Of a DNA stretch of 64,000 bases, positions 1-10,819 are shown piece after piece. Position 1 is the first letter of the stretch. Each line of letters begins with the position of its first letter. Below the pieces are notes generated by a model that saw only the letters and a program-made list of their open reading frames with translations, was not told the DNA's origin and ran no database searches. The stretch is taken from positions 248,001-312,000 of the forward strand of contig JAIUCV010000583.1 of the NCBI GenBank assembly GCA_026724425.1. The letters are read 5' to 3'. Source of the DNA: Erythrophleum ivorense. Its lineage: Eukaryota > Streptophyta > Magnoliopsida > Fabales > Fabaceae. The translations under genes were made by a program, and so were the position numbers.

Positions 1-2
1 AC

Positions 3-1171
3 TTGTACAAGCATTGTTCAGATGGGATTTACAGGAGATGCATTGCAGAATCTGAGGTTCCGGATGTGTTATTTCACTGCCATAGTTCTGATTATTCTGG
101 ACACTTTGCTGTTTTCAAGACAATATATAAGGTTCTTCAAGCAGGCTATTGGTGGCCTACTATGTTTAAGGATGCTCAAACCTTTATAACTCAATGTGAT
201 GCCTATCAGAGGAGGGGGAAGATAAGCAAGAGACATGAGATGCCACAAAACTTCATCCTTGAAGTGGAAGTTTTTGATTGCTGGGGCATAGACTTTATGG
301 GCCCTTTCCCTTCATATCATGGTAACAAATATATATTGGTTCCTGTAGACTATGTGTCTAAGTGGGTTGAAGCAATTGCTAGCAAGACCAATACCTCTGC
401 TGTGGTGCTTAAGCTGTTTAACACCATTATTTTCCCTCGATTTGGAGTGCTAGAATTGTTATTAGTGATGGTGGTTCTCACTTTATTAACAAGGTGTTTG
501 AGAAGCTCTTAAAGAAGCACGGCGTCCAGCATAGAGTGGCTACTCCTTATCATCCTCAGACTAGTGGACAAGTTGAGGTCTCTAACAGACAAATCAAGGA
601 GATCCTGGAAAAGACTGGAAAGACAAGGAAAGATTGGTCTACCAAGCTGGATGATGCACTCTGGGCTTACAGGACAGCTTTCAAGACACCACTTGGGACT
701 ACACCATTTCATTTGCTTTATGGGAAAGCATGTCATCTTCCAGTGGAGCTTGAACACAAAGGAGCATGGGCTGTTAAAATGATGAACTTTGACATCAAAT
801 CTGCCGCAGAGAGGCGTTTGATTCAGTTGAATGAATTGGATGAGATAAGATATCATGCCTATGAAAATTCTAAGCTGTACAAGGAGCGAACAAAGGCATA
901 TCATGATAAGAAGATCCTCTCCAGAAACTTTGAACCCAATGATCAGGTACTTCTGTATAACTCTCGTTTGCATTTGTTTCCTGGTAAATTGCGTTCTCGT
1001 TGGTCAGGTCCTTTCACAATCAAGGAGGTTAGACCATATGGTGCTGTTGTCCTGGTGAATTCTGAAGGCAAGGAGTTCACCGTGAATGGACAAAGGGTGA
1101 AACACTATTGGGCGAAAGCCGAGATTCCAGCAGGGCAGATTTTGCCACTGGATGATGCACCCACTCTCTGA
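3..1171 (+). pseudogene. pol: Ty3/gypsy integrase, C-terminal part of pol, frameshifted
   Basis: Integrase inserts the element cDNA into chromosomes. The reading frame enters from the left edge. The zinc-binding region retains its His residues, but the final CxxC is CDAY, so one zinc-ligand cysteine is replaced by tyrosine. The first catalytic Asp lies in WGIDFMGPFP. After RFGV a one-base loss near 450 shifts the frame; the Asp of the SDGG motif (467-469) is now out of frame. The frame starting at 494 contains YHPQTSGQVE with the catalytic Glu (575-577), the GKACHLPVELEHKG block and a C-terminal domain ending WSGPFTIKEV, then a stop at 1169-1171. A comparable integrase on the minus strand of E keeps CVACQR and ISDGGSHF, which supports reading these as damage. 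The copy is non-functional as it stands. Confidence 0.92.
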
Positions 1172-1189
1172 TCGCCCCAAACAGTCAAG

Positions 1190-1238
1190 CTAATGACTGA
1201 AAACAAGCGCTTAGTGGGAGGCAACCCACTTGTAGGTG
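1190..1238 (+). promoter_or_regulatory. post-pol hairpin followed by AG|GT
   Basis: Directly after the pol stop is AAACAAGCGCT, then a stem AGTGGG (1213-1218), loop AGGCAA and stem CCCACT (1225-1230), then TGTAG|GTGA. Counterparts occur after the gag or pol stop in B, D, E, G and H; the loop is AGGCAA and in most copies an AG|GT follows. Its function is unknown. It could be an RNA structure next to a 5' splice site for a subgenomic env message. Confidence 0.7.
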
Positions 1239-1285
1239 AAATTCCTTTGTGATTTTCGTTTTCTTTTTACTAACTTTTGGTTTTG

Positions 1286-1342
1286 TTTTATTTTTAAAAA
1301 ATAAAAAATAAAAAAATAAAAAAAAATAAAAAAATAAAATAA
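1286..1342 (+). repeat. A/T-rich low-complexity tract
   Basis: A run of TTTT followed by repeated AAAAAATAAA units lies between the post-pol hairpin and the dyad repeats. Short ORFs across it on the minus strand are Phe/Lys-rich artefacts. Confidence 0.9.
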
Positions 1343-1357
1343 ACCAGGGTCGCCACA

Positions 1358-1500
1358 AGCCAGTGTCGATCGACACCATCTGGGTGTCGATCGACACCAG
1401 TTACGAGACGGACTAAAATCGAGCAGGACTCGACACAAGGGTCGATATAGAATATGGGTGTCGACCGACACCACTTACGGTGTCGCTCGACACCTACCGT
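1358..1500. repeat. array of TCGA-core dyads (GGTGTCGATCGACACC type)
   Basis: At least four copies or half-copies of a 16-bp palindrome occur here. One is exact (GGTGTCGATCGACACC, 1383-1398); others have one or two changes, such as GGTGTCGACCGACACC near 1470. The same dyad recurs in this element at 3771-3786 and in its LTR at 5048-5091, and in the LTRs of the unrelated element C. Confidence 0.85.
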
Positions 1501-1712
1501 ATCAAAACACGGTCGTTTTGCCCACGCGAGGTAAGTCTTCTAATTTTCTTCTTTCTTCTTCGCGACTTCGTTCCTCACAACCTCCACTTCCGAAAATCGC
1601 CCTTTTCCTTTATCTCCTTCGATTCTTGACCGATTTGCGTGATTTAAGAGCCTAATCTGCTTAGATTTTCATCCTCTATCTCTCTATATCACTCATTCGT
1701 TCGATCTGCAAG

Positions 1713-2082
1713 GTATGTGTTCTAAATTTTCACTTTTCGATTTCGGCCCTATGGTTGGTAAACTCGAAATTCAACTCCTCTATCTTGATTTCAAGCTTGA
1801 ATATTGCCTTTCTAGGTTGTGTTAGAGGAATTTAGACATACCTATGTGCTATTCATTGTTCAATTTCGCCACATTACGAATTTGGAATTTCAGTGACGAT
1901 ACTTGCGAAATTTGCTGATTCGAACCGGTTTAGGAGTTTCTTGGGACTGATTGCTGCGGTTTTTGTTGTTTTCAAGCATGATATTGAAGTTCTACTACTA
2001 CAATTTTGATTTTAGAACTTTTTATTTTGAATTGATTTTTCCAAAATTTGCTTGTTTGGTCTTTGGTTGTCTTTGATTACAG
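1713..2082 (+). other. candidate leader intron upstream of the env-like ORF
   Basis: A donor-like CTGCAAG|GTATGTG at 1713 and an acceptor-like TTTGATTACAG directly before the ATG at 2083 bound 370 bases rich in T and without a long ORF. A second donor-like GAG|GTAAGT starts at 1531. Element G has the same arrangement at 49,660-50,174. Spliced env-type messages are known from some plant Ty3/gypsy elements; splicing here is inferred from consensus only. Confidence 0.5.
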
Positions 2083-3504
2083 ATGCCTCCAAAGCAACCA
2101 GCACACCGCAGTAAGAAACGCCAACACTCACCATCTTCTTCTTCTCCAGATTCTCCACCGACAATCACGACAGCCCCTTGGCCTCGACGAGAAGGGGTAA
2201 AGATCCGAACATTCAAGGTGTGGAATGAACCTGAAGCAAAAGTGGCACTGAGCCCAGAATGCCTTCACCGGAACATCTCAGAGACTTGGGATGATTACGA
2301 CACTCTATTCTACAATGCCTGGTTGAATATCCAAATAGAAGCCACTCGATTCGCTGACCCGGTTATTCTGAGGAGGATGGGCATTCTAGATGATGTAACT
2401 CAGATGCTACAGAGGATTGGTTTGGGTACCATGTGTACCAAGCGCTACAACACCTATCCCGACTTGGTATGTCAATTCCTCTCCACCGTTAGTGTCTACT
2501 ACACCTCCCCCGTGAAGAGGGCTAGAGAAGGCACCCTGACTTTCATGCTGCAGGGAACGAGATACAGGCTGTCTATACATGATCTCTGCGGCATCTATGG
2601 CTTCGAGAAGACTTGCTTTAGTCCTTCTTTGCCGACTGAGTTCACTGACCAGAAGAGAGTTTGGTCTTCCTTTGGGACCGGACAATATGATAGCAAGACG
2701 GCTACTCAGACCGACATCAGACACCCAGTGGTACGGTATGTAGCCAGGCTTCTTGCTAACACACTTTTATGCAAATCCGAGCCAGGCAAGATGCGTGTTC
2801 GTGAACTCATGCTTTTGAGCTATGGGATTGAGCATCTATATGAGGACGGACAGCCAGACTTGCAGCGGATTGAGCGAGTTGACTTTGGTGGGCTTTTCGC
2901 AGAACACTTAGTCTCTCTAAAGACTAAGCCATTCTCAGGTACTAAGAAGAAACCAGAGACGGTGGGAAGTCTTCTTACTCCCATCTTTCAGTACTTTGGT
3001 ATCCCGTTGGCCCACCTCCACTCCATCTCTCCTAAATCACTTATGGATGAAGCATATCTGCATAATGCTAAGTGGATGAAGAAGGATTTGCTTTGGTGTT
3101 ACCGCGATCCTTCAGGCGATTGCATGGTACAGCTGCCCAACACCGACCTCACTACCATCACCGAGACTCTTACCAGCCTACACTTCCTTCCTGAGCCTCC
3201 TGTTCGTCTCGCTGCCCTGCCGGCTCGCGCTGCTACAGGCTCGACTCGTCGCGCACGTCGCTCTGCTCCCGACGTTCCTTCATCCTCTTCCTCTGCACCC
3301 TCTGCACTTGGTCTCCCACCTACTCCAGCTGTTCCCATGGAGCAGGCTGCTTTTCAGAGTTATGTGATAGAGAGCTTTCAGGCCATCTGGGGTGCGATCG
3401 CTACTTTGTCTCGCTGTGGCTGTGTTCGTCCATCTGCCACCACTGACGGTGCTGCACCTGCTGCTGATGCTGTCGACGACGATGTCGATGACGACGAGGC
3501 TTAG
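2083..3504 (+). CDS. ATHILA ORF-1 / env-like protein, 473 aa
   Basis: The uninterrupted ORF begins at the ATG that directly follows an acceptor-like TTACAG. It resembles the Arabidopsis retrotransposon ORF-1 (ATHILA) family, found in the env position of Athila elements and of unproven function. The N-terminus is basic and Ser/Pro-rich (KKRQHSPSSSSPDSPP). The middle (about residues 40-330) is the conserved ORF-1 region, with FLSTVSVYY, GTRYRLSIHDLCGIYGF and RHPVVRYVARLLANTLLC. The C-terminal part (about 370-473) is Ala/Ser/Pro-rich and ends in an Asp-rich tail DDDVDDDEA. I see no convincing signal peptide or transmembrane segment, so a true envelope role is not supported by sequence alone. Element G carries a paralogue at 50,180 with the shared FLSTV, HPVIRYVHRLI and TTLQCK blocks. 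Confidence 0.85.
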   Translation: MPPKQPAHRSKKRQHSPSSSSPDSPPTITTAPWPRREGVKIRTFKVWNEPEAKVALSPECLHRNISETWDDYDTLFYNAWLNIQIEATRFADPVILRRMGILDDVTQMLQRIGLGTMCTKRYNTYPDLVCQFLSTVSVYYTSPVKRAREGTLTFMLQGTRYRLSIHDLCGIYGFEKTCFSPSLPTEFTDQKRVWSSFGTGQYDSKTATQTDIRHPVVRYVARLLANTLLCKSEPGKMRVRELMLLSYGIEHLYEDGQPDLQRIERVDFGGLFAEHLVSLKTKPFSGTKKKPETVGSLLTPIFQYFGIPLAHLHSISPKSLMDEAYLHNAKWMKKDLLWCYRDPSGDCMVQLPNTDLTTITETLTSLHFLPEPPVRLAALPARAATGSTRRARRSAPDVPSSSSSAPSALGLPPTPAVPMEQAAFQSYVIESFQAIWGAIATLSRCGCVRPSATTDGAAPAADAVDDDVDDDEA

Positions 3505-4820
3505 CCCTTGTCCCTGGTTTATCTATCCTTTTTCTTTTGCATTTTGACATTTCTTTTTATTTTTCTTCTAACTTTGAGTCAGTCCCTCATTTTCTTTTGA
3601 TTTGGATTTGGAATTTGTGTTGAAGTATGCTTTGATGATATCTATGACTGTTTCTGAATTGTGTTTGAGTACTTTTACAGATTACTTGATGTGAAAACGT
3701 GTAGACATCTGTTTCTACAATTTTCTGGACTTCATTCACATTCAAAAACTCACTGTCGTCCCCTATGACTGGTGTCGATCGACACCAGCCCGCCAGACAG
3801 GTAACACGTTCTATTTTTCAGTTTAACTCAATTCCACTTCTTTCTTTTTGCTTCCTTCGGCTGAATACCACTGGGGACAGTGTTGTTTAAGTGTGGGGGA
3901 GGTAGTTGCTGACATTGTTTTTTTTTTTTAGGGTTATAAAAAAAAAAAAAAAAGTTTTCCAAAGTGTTTTATTGAGTCAAAATCAGTCAGGAAATTAGGA
4001 CCTTCTCTTGGAGCTTACCTTACCAACCAATGTTCTTGCAATCACAAGGGGCGGACATCAGCAGAGGACTTAGCTGAACAGAATGGCTCTAGCGGACCGA
4101 TTGCTGGATCAGAACCGTATCTTTAAGGTACTCAACTCTCTAAAGTTTAACTCCTCGCATTAACCTGACTTTTAAATTTCTTAGCAAGGGGTTTGGTATA
4201 CATGAGTATGATTTCTCTTTCAGTCCAGTCAAGACAGGCTTATGCATTTACATCATGTTTATTTATGGCTTTACATTTGGTTATATACTCTCTCTTTTCT
4301 TAACCTAAAGGGAAGTCTAACGACACCCTCGGGAAAACGAAGTGGATGAAGGTCAGTCCAACTGGTCTTCTGACTCCATGGAAACCCGCCGGATGAAAGT
4401 AATAAAAAGGACCGAGAATTGGTGGCTCCAACCATCACTACTCGCGCTCTAAATAAAAACTGATTCCAAATCATAAGAGAAAGAAAGAGAGAGGAAAAAA
4501 AAAAATGCATTCATGTTTTAGTTTTAGAAGTCTGTATTGATTATGCTTGGAAGAGTAAAAATCAGAATGCTATTTGATCGATAACCCCTTGTTGAGAACT
4601 CACGCTTTTAATTTTTAAGGAGTTGGCTTTAGAGTTTTGAGCATTCTTAAAAGGTTTAGTGTTGGGTTTGGTTTGAATTGCAAGTTAGTGTCCACTATGT
4701 GAAACTGGTCTAATGTTGGTTATGTTCTGAGTGAGAGCAGGTGCAACGGTTGGTACAAGTTCTAAAGAGTAAGTGAGTTTCCGCTTTTCAAACCTCTTTC
4801 TCAAATGTCTTAGATTCGAT
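3505..4820 (+). other. element A 3' non-coding domain with internal polypurine tract
   Basis: About 1.3 kb without a credible gene. It holds an exact GGTGTCGATCGACACC dyad (3771-3786), an internal polypurine-like tract AAGTGTGGGGGAGG (about 3889-3902), a poly-T then poly-A run (3920-3954), and a block TTTTATTGAGTCAAAAT (from about 3968) that recurs at the matching place in D, E, G and H. In those elements the internal tract reads AAGTCTGGGGGGA. Confidence 0.75.
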
Positions 4821-4858
4821 TTACATGAGGACATGCAAAGATCTAAGTCTGGGGGAGT
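4821..4858 (+). promoter_or_regulatory. 3' polypurine tract with upstream hairpin (element A)
   Basis: AAGTCTGGGGGAGT abuts the LTR start at 4859 and is the expected primer for plus-strand DNA synthesis. Just upstream is a small hairpin, CATG (4824-4827), loop AGGA, CATG (4832-4835). D, G, H, F and I have CTTG / CAAG in these positions, so one base pair has changed on both sides. Confidence 0.8.
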
Positions 4859-6062
4859 TGATATATCATGGTTTTTATGGGTTTTTGCCATGATATAAGT
4901 CTTGTATATTGAGTCTTTTTAGTGTTTTTGGAGTCTTTTCTACTGATTACAGGTCTTAGGCACATTTGGAGCTGAATTGGAGATAATGGAGCATTTTGGA
5001 TACATTTTGGAGACTTATGCTGATTTATTGAAGTTACTATCGATCCTGGACGTTGGTGTTGATCGACACCAATACTGGTGTCGGTCGACACCGATATCTG
5101 CCAAAGGTGCTGCGCGAGTTTTATGAAGATTTGGAGAATTGCACTTTGGCCCAGAAATTTCCATTATTTACAAGAAAGCCCAAGTCGTGTTTTTAGGTTT
5201 ATAAGCCATTGTTTAGGCTTTTTCTATTTTGTATCTTATTTTCATTGAGACTAGAGAGATTTTGTTCCAGAGCTTTTGGGGAGATTATTCTGCTACTCTG
5301 TTCGTCTGAGAGAAGACTCTGAACCCCTGTTATTTCTACTTATCTCTTTAATGCAATTTATTCAGTTTATGATGTTGTTCTCAATAGCCATGTCTGAGTA
5401 ATCTGCTAGTTAGGTTTTGGGTTTTTCAAAGGTTGAAGATGGATTGTTAGAATTAGAATACTGTTAGGATAATCATATAGTTCTTCATCTAGATTGTGCT
5501 TAATCATTGATTTCTAGAATTGATCACCAGGAATTCATACTTAGGATAATTGATAGATGCGAAAGCATTATTAGTTTCCCGAAATATCTTAGATGAGCAA
5601 AATACCTATCTGCAAAGGAATTTGGTTTAGGGATTTTGTGAACAATTGAACCTGGAATTAGTGCTTGTCTAGTTTATTGAATTTGCAAAGAAATTTGGAA
5701 TTCTAGGATTTAGACATAGATAATCTCCGCAGCGAAAGCTGGTTGATTTTACATTAGTGTTCATGTGTCGAGAATGGTGCTTAAATAATATCCTGATAGT
5801 TTTTACTCTGCAATTTCGGATTCAACCTGAGAAATTCCCAAGGCCTAGCGTTTGTCTCTCTTGAATTTAATCTCATCAAACAATCACCTGCTGCTTTTTG
5901 GTTACTTAATTCGCATTACATTTACTTTATTTGTCTTAGCATTGATTTAAATCTGAGAATTTACTGTGCAACAACTTGACGTTTGGATTCGATAACCCTA
6001 TACACTACACATTGATTGTTGTACACTTGCAGTAGATTAATAGGGAAAACTTAGACCTATCA
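4859..6062 (+). repeat. 3' LTR of element A
   Basis: The 1204-bp LTR runs from TGATATATCATGG just after the polypurine tract to ...CCTATCA. Its first 40 bases hold a perfect 10-bp inverted repeat (TATATCATGG 4862-4871 with CCATGATATA 4888-4897). TCGA dyads lie at 5048-5091, and a possible TATA element (TTTATAAG) lies near 5198. The other LTR is outside the window. Confidence 0.85.
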
Positions 6063-6270
6063 CCGTTTTGTGATTTTCGTCGACCGATGTTATTCTACTT
6101 CCCTCCTTTAGTATTCCCAGGTCGTGCCCGCCCTCTTGGTGTCGGTTTTGACAAAGGTGGGATAAATGGGTGGGACATGTTCTTGTTTGGTCTCCGCTTG
6201 GGTCTTCATCCTAACAAAATGCATGCAATAATGATGTGAAAACTGAAAATGAAAAAGAAAAATACCGTGT

Positions 6271-6297
6271 GTGTTGCCTCCCACAAAGCGCTTGTTT
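6271..6297 (-). promoter_or_regulatory. post-gag hairpin of element B (degraded)
   Basis: On the minus strand AAACAAGCGC is followed by TGTGGG, loop AGGCAA and CACACA. The loop is conserved, but the second arm no longer pairs fully. This matches the hairpin after gag or pol in A, D, E, G and H. Confidence 0.6.
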
Positions 6298-6329
6298 TAA
6301 AGTCATCTAGCTTGACTCCCTTTTTTGGT

Positions 6330-9059
6330 TTAGGTGCGGATGTGATCGGCCAAAGGGTTTGGGATCCCTTTGGTGTCTTCACACTCTGGTTCAGGTGGCT
6401 CATGAGGTGGTTTGGGCTCTCCATGATTATCCTCCTTGTCATCCTTGAAGACCAAAGTTCGCGGAAAAAGTTTTAAGGTTTTTCTGAGTTTCTCCTTTGC
6501 GGTTTGCTTATCTTTGGGATCCGGATCCTTTGGGAAGAGGACTCTTATGCTGGCAAATGACTTAGGCACACCGTCAGGCCCTTCTTCAGCTCCATGATCG
6601 TCAAAGGATGGTGACAAGACCGAGTGAATATCCTTGAAGACATTCTCATGCTTCGGCTTGAACGGTTTCATTGCTTCCTTCGGTTTTGGATAGGGATCGC
6701 CCTTCTTGGTGCTTCTAGGCCGCTCGGCTCCTTCTCTTGGCATGAGTGTGCTTTTTTCTGGTGGTAATTTGACTGCACTTGGAGCTTGTTTGAAGTTGAT
6801 GCTTGGGAAAAAGACATCTTGCCGGACATGACCAAGTGTTAGTTGGTTTCTCATGTAATTGATGACCGCTCCGGCTGTAGCTAGGAATGGGGTTCCAAGA
6901 ATCAACTGATTTCGCTTTGACCCTTCCCATACAATGATTTGAAAGTCGGTGGGGACATGCCTCTCTCCGATCTCTAGCATAACATCTTCAAGCACTCCAT
7001 AAGGCTCCATACTTGATAGATCCGCAAACTCCACTCTCACCTTAGGCTCCTTGAAATATTTGAATCCCAAATCTTTGGCTAATGCAAGAGACATGAGGTT
7101 CACGTTTGCTCCACTATCACACAAGCAATCAGTGAGTTGGTATCCATTGATACAAGCTGGGATCACAAACTTCCCGGGATCCTCTTGTTTCAGCAATGGT
7201 TTGTTCTCAAGCCTTCTCTTGTAAGCTCGCCTTGACTCCCATGTGTACCTCTCTGGTTTGTGTCTCTCCTTAGGCTCATCTTCTCTTTCTTCTTCTTGAG
7301 ATGGTATGGAGACAATGGCCGGTGGATCCTCCTTGGATGAAACAACACTACAAAACTTTTGCGGATTCACCTCGTGTTGCTTTTTGACCGCTTCGGCTGT
7401 TTGAGAGATTTGAACTTCCAACTTCTGGACATGGGTTGACAACGCCCCAAACTTATTATTTAGATCACCAAACATGTGATCCATCTTCTCATGTAAGCTC
7501 TTGGTAGCTTGTCTTTGCTCCTCCATGTATTTCTTGACCGCCACATCCATCTTTTCTTCTTGTTGAGCCGGTGCAACTCCTTGAGGGAAAGTGAATGGCT
7601 GCTTCACTTGGTAGGCTCCCTTAGGATAGAATTGTTGCTTAGGCTGGTATTGACTTCCTTGGTAAGCGTTTTGGCCTCCTTGATAAGTGTTTTGGCTCGG
7701 ATAGACTTGATCATTCGGGTTCTCCACATTGGTGCTTTGGTAAGAGAGGTTGGGATGGGGGCGGAATGGCTGGTTGTATCCTCTATTATCATAGTTACCT
7801 CCTATGTAGTTGACTTCCTCTTGATTCTCTTCTGCTCCATCTCTCATGAATTCCATGAGAGGCTCTTCATTAGTAGCCAAGACATCATCAATGGCATGCG
7901 CTCCTCGGTTGCTCTTTAGTAGTTGTGAGACCACGTTCTTCAACTCCAAGATTTGAGCTGATTCTGATGATGAGCTCGTGGTTCTCACTCCTCTATTGTA
8001 CTCAGGGCAAGCATTGGAATTACTTGCAGCAAGGTTTTCTATCACAAGCTTAGCCTCCGGCACCGATTTGGTCATGAAGTTACCATTGCTCGCGGTGTCA
8101 AGTGAAAGCTTGTACTTGTGATCAATCCCATTGTAGAAGATGTTCCAAAGGTTACCTTCTGAGAAGCCATGGTTAGGGCAATCTCTTGCATACTCCTTGA
8201 AGTGCTCCAAGGCTTCATAGAAAGACTCCATTGGTGCTTGCTTAAACCTGGATATCTTGCTCCTTATAGAGTTTGATCTTTGCTTGGTGTAGAATTGGTT
8301 TAAGAAAGCTCCCTTGTATTCATTCCATGTTGTAATGGATTGAGGTGGCAGAGACTTTACCCATCTAAGTGCCTTGTCACTTAGAGAGAAGGTAAACAAC
8401 TTGCACTTGAAGTAGTCCGGTGACACTCCATTGATCCGAGTAGTGCTACATATCTCCTCAAAGGTAATCGACATGGTCAAGTGGGTGCTCGGTGGACAAA
8501 CCATGGAATTGGTTTTGTTTCACCAAGGCAATGATTTGAGGCTTGATCTAAAGTCGTTCCTTGGAGGCTGAGGTGGTCGGATTGGATTCCGATCCAAGAA
8601 GAATGCATCAGAGGAATCAAAATCTCCCATAGTCGGGTGCCTTGGATGCTGAGCGAATTGTGCTCTCCTTGGAGGCACATGTGGTTGGGGTTGAGGCATC
8701 CCTTGGTGACCGCCATGGGGGTTTTGATGATGCTGGTTTTGTTGTTGTCCGGCGTATTGTTGCTCCGGTTGTTGTTGTTGTTGTTGTTGTTGCGGCTGCG
8801 GCTGATCGGCTACACCGGGAGCGTTTTGATTAGGTTGGGGCACGGCTCCTTGTGCTGGCTGGTCAGTTCCAGCTCATGGTGGGACATGAGGGACTTGTGG
8901 TTGTTGCTGCTGGTCAGGGGTTTGCTGTTGGCCACCTTGTGCCGCGGCTTCTCCGCCTTGATTCATTCTTTCTCTTCTTTGCCGCCTAAGTGTTCTTTCA
9001 AGTTGGTCAATGTCAAGATCTTCTTCTATGGTATTATCTGGATTGGACCTTCTTGTAAT
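6330..9059 (-). pseudogene. gag: Gag-protease of element B, degraded
   Basis: Gag forms the particle and the retropepsin-like domain processes polyprotein. By alignment with G, translation should start at 9059-9057, but the codon is ATT, not ATG. A TGA stop follows PHVPP near 8874. A glutamine-rich stretch lies at about 8765-8800. Two small indels near 8545 and 8468 leave the block between DF and FEEICSTTR out of frame. The frame from 8504 then runs for 724 residues: capsid region (KCKLFTFSLSDKALRWVKSLP, NHGFSEGNLWNIFYNGID, SLDTASNGNFMTK), a Tyr/Gln-rich linker, a coiled region around VQKLEVQISQTAEAVKKQ, and the protease motif CDSGANVNLMS near 7110. No RT follows the stop at 6330. The copy cannot make an intact product. 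Confidence 0.88.
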
Positions 9060-9200
9060 GCACCTAAGAGACACAAAGAAAGAGTATTAAGTAAAAAATT
9101 TATGGTTTTTTAGAGTGTTATGAAAAACAGAAAGTAAAATGCAAGAATAAAAAGAACTAGACTAAAAATCAATCAAGAAACTTGAAAGAAATGCAACTCT
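9060..9200 (-). other. leader between primer site and gag, element B
   Basis: Short leader with a pyrimidine-rich TGTCTCTTAG|GTGC just before the lost gag start. Equivalent (T)nCAG|GT sequences precede gag in D, E, G and H. Confidence 0.5.
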
Positions 9201-9218
9201 TCCCCGGCAACGGCGACA
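9201..9218 (-). promoter_or_regulatory. primer-binding site, tRNA-Asp type (element B)
   Basis: The minus strand reads TGTCGCCGTTGCCGGGGA, differing at one base (9216) from TGGCGCCGTTGCCGGGGA, the complement of the plant tRNA-Asp(GTC) 3' end. It lies 7 bases inside the LTR. Confidence 0.85.
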
Positions 9219-9225
9219 AAGAGCT

Positions 9226-10819
9226 TGATGCGTTGGGTTTTATGCTTCAAACTAATACAATTTATAACCCAACTTGGTAGAGCTGCAAGTGCACAGCCGT
9301 GGTAAGTCGGGGTCGAACACAAGGAAGAGTGATCTCGTTTCAAGTTTATGTTGAGTGATGAGTAGCTCGAACAAAGAATATGATTTGTGGTGATCAAATG
9401 AAAACAAGTGAGTAAGTGAATGAGATTGTAAACAAGATGAGCAAGAAGTTAGGAAAAGGATAATCAATGGAAACGCTCAATGAAATGACAAGATTGCATG
9501 GTATAAATTATAGACCGCCTTGAACTCACAACACTAAGGTATAGCCTTTCCACTTTCGTGGCTCCGGCCACTATGCTTAAACAACCTAATAGACTCAACT
9601 TTCGATGGTTATTACAAGTTATAAGCATGCATTAATCAGTGTTCAAGTTGTGATTGTTCACTAAGTTCCTTAGGTCGACTTTTGGAAGCCTAAGACACTT
9701 AGCTCATCAAATACTAGTTTCGGCAATACAACAAGCTTTTGGAGAGTGTATCAACCTAGAATCAAGTTGTTTAGGCGTGCTTTCCTAACAACAAGCATTA
9801 AGAACAAGCAAATATGAAGAACCAAAAGAGTAAATCCCATTTTATGCAATCAAAAAAGTCAAGTCATCAAACAAGGGGATCTACTCGGACATACTAAGAT
9901 CAAGCAAGCAAGGCGAGATTGATATCATTATGCAAGTATGAAAAGAGATAAGGGATTGGAAGAGGCTTCTCTGATGAAGAACAAGTCGAATCCCTTGATA
10001 ACTTTCGATCCAAAGTACAAAAGAGAAAAGGAAAAGATAAAAGAACAAGAATGAGATGCGAGTGCAATGAGTTGAGCGGCGCCTCCTTCTTCCTTCTGGA
10101 CTGCGCACCACCTAGGGCTTCTCCTCCTCGACGGCTACTCTCCTCTTGCACAAGACACTCGCGGCTCTCTCCCTTCAAAGGTTAAAAACATGTATTTATA
10201 GGCTTGTAGTCGCTAGGGTTATGATGTGCTGAAAAAGGAAACTTTCCGGTTAACCGGCCTTGATGATTTGCGACGTGATTGGACCGGGTTTAGGACAAGT
10301 AAACCACCAAAAGCAAGCTGGGCTTGTGTTAAGTCGAGACAGGGTCCATGCCGCGGAATCCCGGGCTGTTTGTGGCACCAAGTCTCCATGGGCTTCGTTT
10401 GCTCGCCTGGCGGACATGTCTTGGGAGAAAACGATGTTTTCCCTGACGGTTGATCCAAATGGCTTGAATCCACTTCGATCTGATTAATGACTCAAATATC
10501 TATGCAGCAAGACCAAGATCATGATTTTTGGACGTCGGAAAGACCTTCAACCGTGGCCATCTTTTGGATGTTCCGGTTCAGTCCGAATACGAGAATCGGA
10601 CAAATGGAGTTATATTGATGCTCTTGACTTGGAAACTTGCATGGATCATGGTTTGAGGCTATTTTGCTCATTTTTGAATCCTTTTTGATGTTTTAACCTG
10701 TTAAGACTCCAAAACCAACAAATACAAGATAACTACCTCTAAAGGCATAAAACCTTATTGAAAATACTTGAAAACATAGATAAATACTAAGTAAAATCAT
10801 GCAAAATATGGATATATCA
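9226..10819 (-). repeat. 5' LTR of element B
   Basis: The 1594-bp LTR, read on the minus strand, begins TGATATATCC and ends ACGCATCA. A TATA-type sequence (reverse of TGTATTTATAGG) lies at about 10,191-10,202. It contains no ORF that I believe. Confidence 0.8.

Larger units (their letters stand above)
1..6062 (+). mobile_element. Athila-type Ty3/gypsy element A (3' part)
   Basis: The 5' LTR, gag and most of pol lie left of the window. Visible in order are the end of pol (integrase), a post-pol hairpin, TCGA-dyad repeats, a candidate leader intron, an env-like ORF, a long 3' non-coding domain, the polypurine tract and a 3' LTR ending in TATCA at 6062. The right flank (6063 onward) is the post-gag region of minus-strand element B, so A is inferred to be nested in B. 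A is the only element here with both integrase and an uninterrupted env-like ORF, although its integrase is frameshifted. Confidence 0.9.
6063..10819 (-). mobile_element. Athila-type element B (5' LTR, gag-protease), minus strand
   Basis: Reading leftward: 5' LTR (10,819-9,226), tRNA-Asp primer site, a degraded gag-protease ORF, a degraded post-gag hairpin, then about 200 bases before element A interrupts it at 6062. At its right end B cuts exon 4 of the CACTA gene at 10,819/10,820. Its 3' end is outside the window. Confidence 0.85.

Noticed and set aside
10226..10487. Overlapping short ORFs in the B LTR
   Set aside because: They overlap on both strands within an LTR and have no domain or conservation that I can see.
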